DNA from: CAYHCE01 sp964355015
GTDB lineage: Bacteria; Cyanobacteriota; Cyanobacteriia; PCC-6307; Cyanobiaceae
Direction: 5' to 3'
Assembly: GCA_964355015.1 (NCBI GenBank)
Contig: CAYHCE010000008.1
Location: forward strand, 29,462-93,461
DNA length: 64,000 bases
Shown in pieces: positions 1 through 8,722 of this stretch; the stretch's first letter is position 1, and every line of letters starts with the position of its first letter. The notes beneath the pieces were generated by a model. That model had not been told where the DNA came from. It searched no databases and saw nothing but the letters and a program-made list of their open reading frames with translations. Both the position numbers and the translations under genes were made by a program.

Positions 1-1
1 G

Positions 2-775
2 CTGCCGGTGCGCTGGAGCGATTTCGAGTCACTGGCCAGGACCCCGCTGACGGGGGTGGTGCTGGCCCACGAGGTGCTCGACGCCCTGGCGGTGGAACGG
101 ATCGAGAGCGACGGTGCCCTCTGGCGCCGCCAGCACGTGGCGCTCCGGCAGGGGGCGCTGCAGCTGGAGCCGGGCGAGCCCCTGGAGCCGGCGGCGGCGG
201 CGCTGCTGGAGCCCCTGGGGCTGCTGCCGATCGGTGCGCAGCGGCCTGCCGGCTGGTCCACGGAGCTGCACCCGGCTCTGGAACCCTGGCTGGACGCCTG
301 TGGCCGCGCTCTGGCCCATGGCCGTCTGCTGGTGATCGACTACGCGCTGGAGGCCTGGCGCTACTACGCACCCCAGCGCAGCGACGGGACCCTGATGGCC
401 TACCGGGCGCAGCGGGCCAGTGGCGATCCCCTCGCCGATCCCGGCCACTGGGATCTCACGGCCCATCTCTGCATCGACAGCCTGCTCGCGGCGGCCGTTG
501 CCACAGGCTGGCGCCCGCTGGGGCAGCGGCGCCAGGGAGAGGCGTTGCTGGCGCTCGGCCTGGCCCAGCGGTTGCATGGCCTGCAGCAGGAGGGGGCTGA
601 CCCGGCCGGCGCTTCGGGCTCGGGGCTGGCGGCTCTGCTGGCGCGACGCGAAGCTCTCCTGCGTCTGGTGGATCCGGCCGCGCTCGGGGATTTCCGCTGG
701 CTGGCCTTCGCCCGTGGGGACGCTTCTTCAGAGGAGCCGGGGGCCGGATCCCTGTTTCTGCGGGATCCCACATGA
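2..775 (+). CDS. MidA-type SAM-dependent methyltransferase, C-terminal part (5' end outside window)
   Basis: The frame is open from base 2, so the gene begins upstream of the window; about 257 residues are visible. The segment EVLDALAVER near the start matches the conserved (N/A)E-hLDALPV motif of the MidA/NDUFAF7 class I methyltransferases (PF02636). Motif I, which binds SAM, would lie in the missing part. The mitochondrial relative methylates an arginine of a complex I subunit; the role in cyanobacteria is not established. Its stop overlaps the next start in an ATGA, so the two genes are probably co-translated. The GTG at base 8 should not be taken as the true start. Family assignment is good, substrate unknown. 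Confidence 0.75.
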   Translation: MPVRWSDFESLARTPLTGVVLAHEVLDALAVERIESDGALWRRQHVALRQGALQLEPGEPLEPAAAALLEPLGLLPIGAQRPAGWSTELHPALEPWLDACGRALAHGRLLVIDYALEAWRYYAPQRSDGTLMAYRAQRASGDPLADPGHWDLTAHLCIDSLLAAAVATGWRPLGQRRQGEALLALGLAQRLHGLQQEGADPAGASGSGLAALLARREALLRLVDPAALGDFRWLAFARGDASSEEPGAGSLFLRDPT

Positions 776-1728
776 GCAACCCCATCCTGGATGTGGACCT
801 GCTGGCTTTCGAGCGGGGCAGTGCCGCCACCCGGGCGGCCGTGGTGGACGGCGTGCGTCGCAGCCTGGCCACCGGTTTCGTGTACACGAACAGCGATCTT
901 TCGCACGATCTGCTCGACACGGCCTACGGGATGCTCGGGCATTTCTTCGCGCTCGCACCGCAGATCAAGCACCGCTTCATCGCGCCGGGCGCCAGCGGCC
1001 AGACGGGCTACACCGGCCTGCTGGTGGAGACCGCCGCCGGCTGCGCCCGGGCCGACTGGAAGGAGATGCTGAACTGGTCGGCGCCGCTGCCGGCCCGCCA
1101 TCCGCTGAGGCGCCGCTATCCCCTGCTCTACCCCGAGCCGCTGCTGCCTGAGGCCGTGGTGCCAGGCATCACCGCCGTGCTGGAAGCGTTTCACCACGCC
1201 GTGGCCGATCTGCAGCGGCGCTTCCTGCGGGTGATCGCCCTGGGGATCGGCTGCGCCGAGACCTTCTTCGACGAGATGGTGAGCGAGGCCCCAACCCTAA
1301 GCCGGGCCCTGCGCTATCCACCGATGCCGCAGGCGCCGCCGGGCGGGCACGTCTGGGCCGAGCCCCATGGCGACATCAACCTGATCACCGCTTTGCCCCG
1401 CGCCACCGCCCGGGGCCTGCAGGTGCGGGTGGGGGAAGCCTGGCTGGAGGCGGCGCCGCCCGATGGCCGGGTGATCCTCAACAGCGGGATCATGCTGGAG
1501 CGGCTCACCAACGGCGTGATTCCGGCGGGCTGGCACCGGGTGGTTGCGCCTGAAGGCTGTGCCGAAGAGCGCCTCAGCGTGGTGCAGTTCTGCCATGCCC
1601 GTCCCTGGACCGTGCTCACGCCGCTGGGGTCCTGCTGCAGCCCCGACAACCCGCAGCGCCACCCGGGGCTCACCGCCGCCGATGCTCTCGAGGAGGTGCT
1701 CTACCGCATCAACCTGCTCGATGGGTGA
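772..1728 (+). CDS. 2-oxoglutarate/Fe(II)-dependent oxygenase, isopenicillin N synthase family
   Basis: A 318-residue protein with the double-stranded beta-helix iron site of this superfamily: H-x-D in EPHGDINLITALP, a distal histidine in GWHRVV, and an R-x-S in ERLSVVQF that would bind 2-oxoglutarate. The N-terminal half resembles the DIOX_N domain. Such enzymes hydroxylate or desaturate small molecules, and nothing here names the substrate. It overlaps the preceding methyltransferase by 4 bases, so the pair could act in sequence on one substrate, but that is inference. The start is fixed by the overlap. Confidence 0.82.
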   Translation: MSNPILDVDLLAFERGSAATRAAVVDGVRRSLATGFVYTNSDLSHDLLDTAYGMLGHFFALAPQIKHRFIAPGASGQTGYTGLLVETAAGCARADWKEMLNWSAPLPARHPLRRRYPLLYPEPLLPEAVVPGITAVLEAFHHAVADLQRRFLRVIALGIGCAETFFDEMVSEAPTLSRALRYPPMPQAPPGGHVWAEPHGDINLITALPRATARGLQVRVGEAWLEAAPPDGRVILNSGIMLERLTNGVIPAGWHRVVAPEGCAEERLSVVQFCHARPWTVLTPLGSCCSPDNPQRHPGLTAADALEEVLYRINLLDG

Positions 1729-1839
1729 GGAGAAGAGCCACGCCGCCGACCCCGACCCCGCCACCGCCATCGGCGCTCTGCGGGCCGGGCACCTGCCAGT
1801 TATGGCAGGGTGTGAGGGCAGCTTCGCCGCTCAGGCCCC

Positions 1840-2055
1840 ATGTCCCAGGACGGTTACCGCTACGAGCCCGTGGAGAGATTCGGCGAGGGCCTCACCAGTC
1901 GGCGGCCCTGGAACCTCATGGCGCTGGCGAGGGTGGAGCGGCTGAACGGGCGGGTGGCGATGCTGGGCTTCGCCGCTGCCCTGGTGGGTGAGCTGCTCAG
2001 CGGCAAGGGACCTTGCGGGCAGCTCGCCCTTTGGCTGGCCTGGGTTCTGGGCTGA
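1840..2055 (+). CDS. High light-inducible protein (Hli/Scp, chlorophyll a/b-binding-like)
   Basis: A 71-residue single-helix protein with the Hli signature E-x-x-N-G-R-x-A-M-x-G (VERLNGRVAMLGF) at about residues 33-45. The E and N/R residues bind chlorophyll and pair the helices of a dimer. Hlips sit in thylakoids, carry chlorophyll and carotenoid, and protect newly made photosystem proteins or quench energy under light stress. The short N-terminal arm (YEPVERFGEG) is of the usual type. It stands between the oxygenase and a YccF gene. Regulation by high light is known for the family; no specific promoter motif was found here. Confidence 0.9.
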   Translation: MSQDGYRYEPVERFGEGLTSRRPWNLMALARVERLNGRVAMLGFAAALVGELLSGKGPCGQLALWLAWVLG

Positions 2056-2059
2056 TCCC

Positions 2060-2491
2060 ATGCTCCGTTTCCTGCTCAACGTCATCTGGTTCCTGCTCGG
2101 CGGGGTGGTGATGGGGCTGGGCTGGTGGCTGGCGGGCCTGGTGGCGGCACTCACGATCGTGGGCCTGCCCTGGGCCCGGGCCTGTTTCGTGATCGGCAGC
2201 TTCTCCTTCCGCCCGTTCGGTCGTGAGGCGATCAGTCGCACCGAGCTCACCGGGCGCACGGATCTGGGCACGGGTCCTCTCGGCTTTCTCGGCAACGTGA
2301 TCTGGTTCCTGCTGGCGGGCTGGTGGCTGGCCCTCGGCCACCTCACCTCGGCGCTGGCCTGCTTCGTCACGATCATCGGCATCCCCTTCGGCCTTCAGCA
2401 CCTCAAGCTGGCCCTGATCGCCCTGGCGCCGATCGGTATGGCGGTGGTGCCCACCGGGCAGCGCGGGTCGGGTCAGGGGCTGAGCGGATGA
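2060..2491 (+). CDS. YccF domain inner-membrane protein
   Basis: A 143-residue membrane protein with two similar halves, each opening with a N-V-I-W-F-L-L stretch (residues about 7-13 and 74-80), as in the duplicated YccF domain. Four hydrophobic segments are visible; the loop with FRPFGREA also fits the family. Function is unknown in all organisms. An ATG at 2060 follows the hli stop by four bases, and the stop overlaps the next start (ATGA at 2488-2491), so hli, yccF and the EamA gene look like one transcript. Confidence 0.8.
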   Translation: MLRFLLNVIWFLLGGVVMGLGWWLAGLVAALTIVGLPWARACFVIGSFSFRPFGREAISRTELTGRTDLGTGPLGFLGNVIWFLLAGWWLALGHLTSALACFVTIIGIPFGLQHLKLALIALAPIGMAVVPTGQRGSGQGLSG

Positions 2492-2934
2492 CGGTCGCCG
2501 ATTTCGTCGGCAACTGGCAGCTCTGGGCAGGGCTGGCCTCGCTGTTCGCGGCGCTCACCGCCGTTCTGGCCAAGGCCGGCGTGGAGGGAGTCCCCTCCAA
2601 CCTCGCCACCTTCCTGCGCACCCTGGTGGTGGTGGCGGTGCTGGCGGCGGTGCTGCTGGCCCGGGGCGAGCTGGTCTGGACGCAGCTCGGGGGCCTGCAG
2701 CGCCGCAGCCTGGTGGCTCTGGCGCTCTCCGGGATGGCTACGGGGGCGTCGTGGCTCTGCTACTTCCGGGCCCTGCAGCTGGGTCCGGTGTCGAGGGTGG
2801 CATCGATCGACAAGTTCAGCGTGGTGCTGGTGGCGGTGTTCGGCGTGCTGGTGCTGGGGGAAACGCTCGGTCCGCGCGCCTGGCTGGGGGTGCTGCTGAT
2901 GGGGGCCGGTGCGGTGCTGGTGGCGTTGCCCTGA
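2488..2934 (+). CDS. Single-domain EamA/DMT-type small transporter
   Basis: A 148-residue protein with about five transmembrane helices and one EamA repeat. The motif ALQLGPVSRVASIDKFSVV followed by LGETLGPRAWLGVLLMGAG is typical of the second half of drug/metabolite transporters. Full-length DMT proteins carry two such repeats (about 290 residues), so this one probably works as a homo- or heterodimer. It overlaps the yccF gene by 4 bases. The substrate cannot be predicted. Confidence 0.78.
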   Translation: MTVADFVGNWQLWAGLASLFAALTAVLAKAGVEGVPSNLATFLRTLVVVAVLAAVLLARGELVWTQLGGLQRRSLVALALSGMATGASWLCYFRALQLGPVSRVASIDKFSVVLVAVFGVLVLGETLGPRAWLGVLLMGAGAVLVALP

Positions 2935-3028
2935 GGCTCGACGGCACCACCCTCCTGAGGGCCTGCCGCTGGCGGTGCCCGGCAGATCCATCACAATGAC
3001 CCTTTGATGGCCTGCGGAGGATCACGCC

Positions 3029-3553
3029 ATGGCTCCATCCAGGGAAGCCCTGCCAGCGGGCGATCACGATCTGCTTCGGATCCTCTGCTGCGTGGCCTGG
3101 TCCGACGGGGAGATCTCAGCGGAGGAAAAGACCCTGCTGAGCCGGCTGGCGGAACGCATGCTCCTCCCCGGGGTCGGGCCCGCCTCCGCCGGAGCCGCGG
3201 TGGAGACTCTGGTCTCCGAGGCGATGGCTCCCGAGGCGCTCGACGCGCTGATCCCCCGGCTCGGTTCGGACGAGGAGCGAACGCTGGCTCTCAAGCTGGC
3301 CTACATGGTCATCCGGATCGGTCAGCGGCCCGGCGACGGCTCCAGCATCAACCCCCAGGAGAAACTGGCCTACCGACGCCTGGTGGAGGGCCTGGGTCTG
3401 GAGGAGGACCAGATCGAGGCGGCCGAATGGGCGGCGGAGCAGGAACTCGCCCAGCACACCAGCTTGCTGGGTGTTCTCGCCAGCCGCTTCGGCGGGCTGG
3501 GTGCCTGGCCGAGCAGCGACCTGCTCGAGGTGCCCGGGGCACCGAGGCTCTGA
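3029..3553 (+). CDS. TerB-like (tellurite resistance B family) protein
   Basis: A 174-residue, mostly helical, acidic protein. The segments LLRILCCVAWSDGEISAEEK and GSSINPQEKLAYRRL match the two helical-hairpin acidic motifs of the TerB/DjlA-N fold, which can bind divalent metal. Role unknown; in other bacteria TerB links membrane stress and metal response. A clear ribosome-binding site (GGAGG at about 3016-3020) precedes the ATG. It converges on the CHAT gene with a gap of about 100 bases that holds no recognisable gene. Confidence 0.7.
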   Translation: MAPSREALPAGDHDLLRILCCVAWSDGEISAEEKTLLSRLAERMLLPGVGPASAGAAVETLVSEAMAPEALDALIPRLGSDEERTLALKLAYMVIRIGQRPGDGSSINPQEKLAYRRLVEGLGLEEDQIEAAEWAAEQELAQHTSLLGVLASRFGGLGAWPSSDLLEVPGAPRL

Positions 3554-3656
3554 GTCTGCAGACGGGCCGGCAGAGGAACCGCCGTGGACCTGCGTGGGTG
3601 GTGAACGTCGCCAACCTGCCCTTCCTGCCGCCCATCACCGCCTTTGCCATCCCCCC

Positions 3657-6488
3657 CTAGCGCGCCGGGCCCACCAGCTGGAAGGCGGACCAGGAGACCG
3701 GGTCAGGATCCTGCTGCCTGAGGCTGAGGATGGCGTGGCGCAGCGACTGGGCCTTGCCGGTTCCTGATGAGAGCTGGCGATAGAACTCCGTCATCAGGGA
3801 GGTGGTGGGGACATCCGGCACGGCCCAGAGCGACACCACCACATGGCGGGCGCCGGCGCTCAGGAGGGATCGGGACAGGCCGATCACGCCATCGCCGGTG
3901 ATCCGGCCACGCCCCGTGTCGCAGGCACTGAGGACGACCAGCTCGGCATCGAGGTGGAGACCGAGAATCTCCTCGGAGGTGAGCAGGCCGTCGTCGCTGC
4001 CCGATGGTGCAAGGGCGATCGCCCCCGGCAGGCCCCAGGTGGTGCCATCGTCGAGCAGGCCATGGGTGGCCAGGTGGACGAATCGGGCCTGGGGCAACCG
4101 CTGCACGATGGCGGTTTCGCTGGCGGCAGGTCCGATCAGGGCCTGGGTATGGAAGAGGCCGGCGATGGCCCGGGCCTCCAGTTCGGCACCGGGCAGCGGG
4201 GGAAGGGGCTGGGCAGGGTCCCCTGGCTGGAGCCGGACCGACGGCATCGTGGGGTTACCGGCCACCAGGATGGCCTGTGGGGCGCTGCCGCGGCTGCGGC
4301 CGGTGGCCTGGCTCTTGAGGAGGTCGAGCACCTGAATCGCCGGGGCCGTGAGCATGGCGTGCTGCTCGATCAGGGCGCGGCCCTGCCGATCCTGGAGCGC
4401 CGCGAACGGGACGAAGAACAGCGCTCCCTGGGGGATGAAGACCAGCGGGGCTTCCGGATCCGTGGGCAGCTGGTCGGCGATCGGCTCGATCAGGAGCTTG
4501 TGGAGCTTCTGCAGCATCAGGTTCTGCCGCTGCTGCCGCTGCGGTGGGGAAGCTCCAGCTGCCGACGCCACGACCGCCAGACTGCCTCGGCCACCGCGGA
4601 CCCCAAGGGCGGAGCGACTGGCCGTCACCATCGCGTCCATATCGGCCTCGCCCTCAGGCAGGGCGGTGCTGCGGAACGCGATCGTTCCCTGGGGCGACAC
4701 GGTCCAGATGTAGAGCCGCTGGCCGACGATCGCGTACTCCACCAGGGTTGCCTGCTGATCCCGGGCCACGCGGCGGATGTCGGCAAGCGTCGGCGGCCGT
4801 GCCACCGGCGAGGAGGCCGAAAGCTGTCGGGACTGGAGCTGCTCGGCGAAGGCGCGCGCGCGGGCCCGTTCGGCCACCTCCAGGGCAGGCTCCGGCTTCC
4901 CTTGGGCGATGAGGACCCACTGCAGGGCGATGTAGGGGGAAGCCTGGGTATCGAACAGAGCCACCTTCAGTTCGTCTTTCTGGCCCAGCTTGTGGCGAAT
5001 CGCCTCGTTGCGGTCGATGGCCCGGCGCAGGGCGACTTCCGCCTCGGCATTCCTCCCCGACTTGTGCAGGGCGATGCCCAGGCCCGTCAGCGACTGGGCC
5101 TCGCCATAGAGCTCCTGGCTGGCTTCGGCCAGGGACAGGCTCTCGCGGAACTGGGCGATGGCACGGGGATAGTTCTTCTGAACCAGGGCGATGTCGGCCA
5201 GGGCCCGGTGCATCGTCGCGGCGTTGTAGGAATTGCCGATGTTCCGGTAGATCTCCAGGCCCTGAAGGTAGGAGGACTGGGCCTGGGCGAGATCGTTCTG
5301 CTCCTGATAGGCCCGCCCCAGTCCCGTCAGGGCATTGGCCTCCAGATTGGCCAGTCGATGGCGGCGAGCCAGATCAAGGCCCTGCTGGTAGTTGCGCTTC
5401 ATCATCGGCAGATTGTTCGCCTGGTAGGCCGCGCCCCCCAGATTGATCAGGGAAACTGCCTCCGAGCGTTGATCGCCGAGTTTGCGGGCCAGGGCCAGGC
5501 TCTGCTCAAAAAAACCACGTGCCCTTTCGATGCTGCCCACATAGAAGTAGGTATCTCCCAGGCCATTGAGGAGCAACAGTTCCGTACGGGCATTGGCGTG
5601 GCTGCGGGCCAGGCTCAGGCCACGCTCGTAGCTGTCGATTGCCTTGGCATAGTCATTGAGCCAGTAATGGGAAAAGCCAATCATCTGTAGAAGATCTTCC
5701 TCGCCGGCATCGCTCGCCGTGGGTTGCTTCAGGCTCAACGCCGACTGAAGGGCCGTGATGACGCGGGAGTACTGGGCCTGACGCAGATAGGTCAGACCGA
5801 TCGCGATCGAAGTGGTTCTCTGCAGACCCTGATCCGAAAGATCACCGGCAAGATCCAGAGCCTGCTGGTAGTACTTCAGGGCCAGAGCATCCTGCTTCTC
5901 GGTAAAATGGACATCTCCAAGCCGGTAGAGGGCAATCCAGAGCCGTTGCCCATCCCCCTGCCCACGCAGCAGCGGCAGACTGGACAGATAGACCTTGCGA
6001 GCCTGGTCGTAGTTCCTCTGGTAGTAGTAGGCATCACCCATCTGGGAGAGAATCTGCCCTTCGCGCTGACGCTGTCCCCGTGCCTGCTCGATCCTCAGGG
6101 CCTGGGCGTAGAAACCGAGGGCCTTCTCGTAGTTCTCCAGCCAGTAATGGGCATAGCCGAGTTCCGCCAGCGTCTTCGCTTCGCCGGCCCGATCACCCGT
6201 GGCCCGGAAAACCTGGAGAGCCTTCTCCCAGATCTCGATGGCGGCAGGAAGCTGGGACGCTCCGAACTGTTTCAGCCCTTCCAGATAGAGGGCCTCACCG
6301 TTCGGCCGGATCGCGGGATCCGCCGCCGGCTGGGTCGCAGGCGCTGGCTGCGCCAGGCCACTGGGGGGCAGCAGCAGCCCACCCGGACCTGCCGCGGTCA
6401 CGGCCATCGCGATCACCACTCCCCCCAGTCGGCGCAGGGCAGGGAGTGATTGTTTTTCCGAAAATCGGGCACGGGTCAGCGCCTGCAT
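3657..6488 (-). CDS. Exported TPR-CHAT domain protein (caspase-HetF-associated with TPRs)
   Basis: A 943-residue protein. An N-terminal hydrophobic stretch (about residues 22-44) looks like a signal peptide or anchor. Residues about 60-510 hold many tetratricopeptide repeats of the Y-A-x-x-L/A-x-Y-x-x-A-L type. The C-terminal CHAT domain (about 640-943) has the clan CD dyad: H809 in LATHGLLDDG and C856 in LSACDTGRG. CHAT proteins are caspase-fold proteases or scaffolds; in eukaryotes separase is related. It lies 17 bases downstream of a caspase-like gene on the same strand, so the two are likely co-expressed. Substrate and trigger are unknown. Confidence 0.85.
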   Translation of the reverse strand: MQALTRARFSEKQSLPALRRLGGVVIAMAVTAAGPGGLLLPPSGLAQPAPATQPAADPAIRPNGEALYLEGLKQFGASQLPAAIEIWEKALQVFRATGDRAGEAKTLAELGYAHYWLENYEKALGFYAQALRIEQARGQRQREGQILSQMGDAYYYQRNYDQARKVYLSSLPLLRGQGDGQRLWIALYRLGDVHFTEKQDALALKYYQQALDLAGDLSDQGLQRTTSIAIGLTYLRQAQYSRVITALQSALSLKQPTASDAGEEDLLQMIGFSHYWLNDYAKAIDSYERGLSLARSHANARTELLLLNGLGDTYFYVGSIERARGFFEQSLALARKLGDQRSEAVSLINLGGAAYQANNLPMMKRNYQQGLDLARRHRLANLEANALTGLGRAYQEQNDLAQAQSSYLQGLEIYRNIGNSYNAATMHRALADIALVQKNYPRAIAQFRESLSLAEASQELYGEAQSLTGLGIALHKSGRNAEAEVALRRAIDRNEAIRHKLGQKDELKVALFDTQASPYIALQWVLIAQGKPEPALEVAERARARAFAEQLQSRQLSASSPVARPPTLADIRRVARDQQATLVEYAIVGQRLYIWTVSPQGTIAFRSTALPEGEADMDAMVTASRSALGVRGGRGSLAVVASAAGASPPQRQQRQNLMLQKLHKLLIEPIADQLPTDPEAPLVFIPQGALFFVPFAALQDRQGRALIEQHAMLTAPAIQVLDLLKSQATGRSRGSAPQAILVAGNPTMPSVRLQPGDPAQPLPPLPGAELEARAIAGLFHTQALIGPAASETAIVQRLPQARFVHLATHGLLDDGTTWGLPGAIALAPSGSDDGLLTSEEILGLHLDAELVVLSACDTGRGRITGDGVIGLSRSLLSAGARHVVVSLWAVPDVPTTSLMTEFYRQLSSGTGKAQSLRHAILSLRQQDPDPVSWSAFQLVGPAR

Positions 6489-6505
6489 CGAACGGTCAGC
6501 TCCTT

Positions 6506-8722
6506 TCAGATCACTTCGAAGCTCATCGACATCGTGGCGATCCGGTTCGTGTCGATCCGCCGCGCTACGGCAGCCAGGCCCCGCGTGCCTGCCGGGCCAC
6601 GCGTCCCGGCAGGGGCCTCTGACAGGTCCGCCAGGAGTCCGTCCATCACCCCGACGGGATCGGCCAGGACGACGGGCCCACGGGTCTGACCGTTCTGAGA
6701 GGCAATCGACTGCAGGCCCTTGAGGGCCTGCCGGATCGGGGACAGGCTGGCCACGATCAGCACCTCCACCATCCCTCTGGGTTCCTGGGTGACGAGCTTG
6801 AAGGCATCCGAGCCTGGATCCGGGATGCGGACCGAGCGGCCCGGCGCCACACGGGTGGCTTCCTCGCTGGCGGTCCAGTTGTTCGGATAGATCACAGTCA
6901 TCTCCCCGGTCGGATCGATGACCAGCAGGCTGATGAACAGTGGCTGGGACTCCTGGTTGACCACCTCGAACCCCACGGGAGTTCCCACCGGCAGGCGATT
7001 CGGATCCCTGCTGGAGGATGGCCTTGCTTCGGTGCGTGAGGCCTTGCCCACACCACGGGTGGGGAAGGTTTCCGCCACCAGGGAGGAGGACTGCCCTTCG
7101 GGACGCATGGACACGACGACATCCAGCCGGGAGGAGTCCGTGTTCAAGGCGAGTTTGAAGATCCTCGCCGCCAGGAGCGCCTTGAGCTTCGGCTTGAGTC
7201 TCGCAATGGCCGCGACGGGCGCTTCGTTCGCAGGCCCGAAGGATCCGGGGATCACGTCTCCCCCGGCGGAGAAGAAGCCGATGCTGCCGACAACGGGGCG
7301 AGGCGAACCCGAAGGCGAAGCCGGCTGCCGCCCAGCCCCGGAGTAGCGGCCAAGGATGTACTGCACTTCGCCCCTGAGCAGAGCCACCGCCTCGATCCGC
7401 TGCAGCTGGCTCAGGGCCTGCTGTGCCGCGGACGCTTCCTGACCCAGGGAAGGGTCGAGCCCGATGGTCAGCTTCACGTCGTCAGGCAGGGTGCGGACCT
7501 GTTCCTGGATGAAGTGGCCGGCCCTGACCTGGGCCTGGCCCCCGGTCCTGCTGGCCTGAGCCCTCAGGCCACGGCGGCTGGTCAGTTGCAGTTCACCGAG
7601 GGCCTGGCCCCGTTCATCGACGATGCGGAAGGTGGAGCCGGGGTTGTACGCCGCCAGACTCTGGGGATCGATGCCCCCGAGCCACAGCTCCAGCTTCTGT
7701 CCCTGAACGTTGGTGATCACCCCCTCGGCGGGCTGATGGAGCGTCTTGACGAAATAGAGCGGTTGGCGCTCATTGGCACTGTTTGGTCTGACTTCATAGG
7801 CGGGCTCCTGCTGGGTGGAGGAGAGGCGAACAGTGCTCCTGCTGACCGTTGGAATCAGAGTCTGCAGTGAATCGCCGTGGGTCTGTTGCCAGAGATACTG
7901 GGTCAGGAGATAGGTGAAGACGCCGCAGTCCACATCACTGAAGGAGGCGTCCGCGGCGAGTTGATCGCGTCGGGTTCCGGCAACGATGACCCCATTGCCG
8001 ATACCGATTCGGCGCTGCTTGATGAATTCCTGGTTGCTGAGGCCCACGCCGGCCAGCAGCTTCGCCTGCAACTCCTGCTCCTGAGGGGAGATCAGCAGCT
8101 TCGCGTTGCCGTCCCTGGATCGGATGCGGAAGTTCCCGCGCGTCCCACCACCCGAGTGGCAGCTGTCCAGCACCGCGGTGAACGACTGAGTCGGGATGGA
8201 GCGGGTCAGCAGAAACAGGCTGTGGCCGGTGATGTCCAACACGGTGCCCCCCTGCTCAGGAAACCCAGCCGGCAATCGGCTGTCGATCGGCACGAAGGTG
8301 CTGTTGAGCCCATCGGGGTTGTCGCGATCGGGATCGGCGACCCGCGATCCATGGCCCGAATAGTGGAAGACAACCACATCGCCCGGCCTGGCCTGGCGAA
8401 CCAGGTGTGCTTCGAAGGCCTGCAGGATTCCTGCCCGCGTGGCGGCCCCGTCCGTGAGGATGAGGATGTCACTGGGATGGAATCCGAAGCGGTGAATCAG
8501 CAATTCCTGCTGAAGATGCACATCCGTCACGCACCCCAGCAGCGGGGTGAACATCGACGCCGCCGGGTAGTCATTGATCCCCACCAGCAACGCCAGCTTG
8601 CGCGAGGTGTTCTGGGCCAGCACCTTGCCGTACTGCGTTCCCTGGGAAGCCAGGTCGAGACCACCCAGGCCCAGAGTGGCGAGGGCGGCACCGCTGAACT
8701 CCAGGAAGTGTCGTCGCTTCAT
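6506..8722 (-). CDS. Exported caspase-family (peptidase C14) protein with DUF4384-like region
   Basis: A 738-residue protein beginning KRRHFLEFSGAALATLG, a Tat-like twin-arginine leader. The caspase p20 domain spans about residues 41-320, with the catalytic pair H124 (FHYSGHGS) and C188 (LDSCHSGGG). A C-terminal region with FEVVNQESQPLFISLLVID resembles DUF4384, often attached to bacterial caspase homologues. A longer in-frame start lies 66 bases upstream, but the ATG at 8722 gives the better leader. It precedes the CHAT gene by 17 bases. Cyanobacterial metacaspase-like proteins are linked to stress and cell death, but the target here is unknown. Confidence 0.85.
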   Translation of the reverse strand: MKRRHFLEFSGAALATLGLGGLDLASQGTQYGKVLAQNTSRKLALLVGINDYPAASMFTPLLGCVTDVHLQQELLIHRFGFHPSDILILTDGAATRAGILQAFEAHLVRQARPGDVVVFHYSGHGSRVADPDRDNPDGLNSTFVPIDSRLPAGFPEQGGTVLDITGHSLFLLTRSIPTQSFTAVLDSCHSGGGTRGNFRIRSRDGNAKLLISPQEQELQAKLLAGVGLSNQEFIKQRRIGIGNGVIVAGTRRDQLAADASFSDVDCGVFTYLLTQYLWQQTHGDSLQTLIPTVSRSTVRLSSTQQEPAYEVRPNSANERQPLYFVKTLHQPAEGVITNVQGQKLELWLGGIDPQSLAAYNPGSTFRIVDERGQALGELQLTSRRGLRAQASRTGGQAQVRAGHFIQEQVRTLPDDVKLTIGLDPSLGQEASAAQQALSQLQRIEAVALLRGEVQYILGRYSGAGRQPASPSGSPRPVVGSIGFFSAGGDVIPGSFGPANEAPVAAIARLKPKLKALLAARIFKLALNTDSSRLDVVVSMRPEGQSSSLVAETFPTRGVGKASRTEARPSSSRDPNRLPVGTPVGFEVVNQESQPLFISLLVIDPTGEMTVIYPNNWTASEEATRVAPGRSVRIPDPGSDAFKLVTQEPRGMVEVLIVASLSPIRQALKGLQSIASQNGQTRGPVVLADPVGVMDGLLADLSEAPAGTRGPAGTRGLAAVARRIDTNRIATMSMSFEVI

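Noticed and set aside
4015..4022. HIP1 palindrome GCGATCGC (also at 10829, 28230 and 48131)
   Set aside because: Present but scattered and mostly inside genes; too few to be a feature of note, and simple GC bias explains some.
3843..5690. 615-residue plus-strand frame opposite the TPR-CHAT gene
   Set aside because: Reads as the complement of TPR repeats, full of G/Q/R with no motifs; the minus strand has complete domains.
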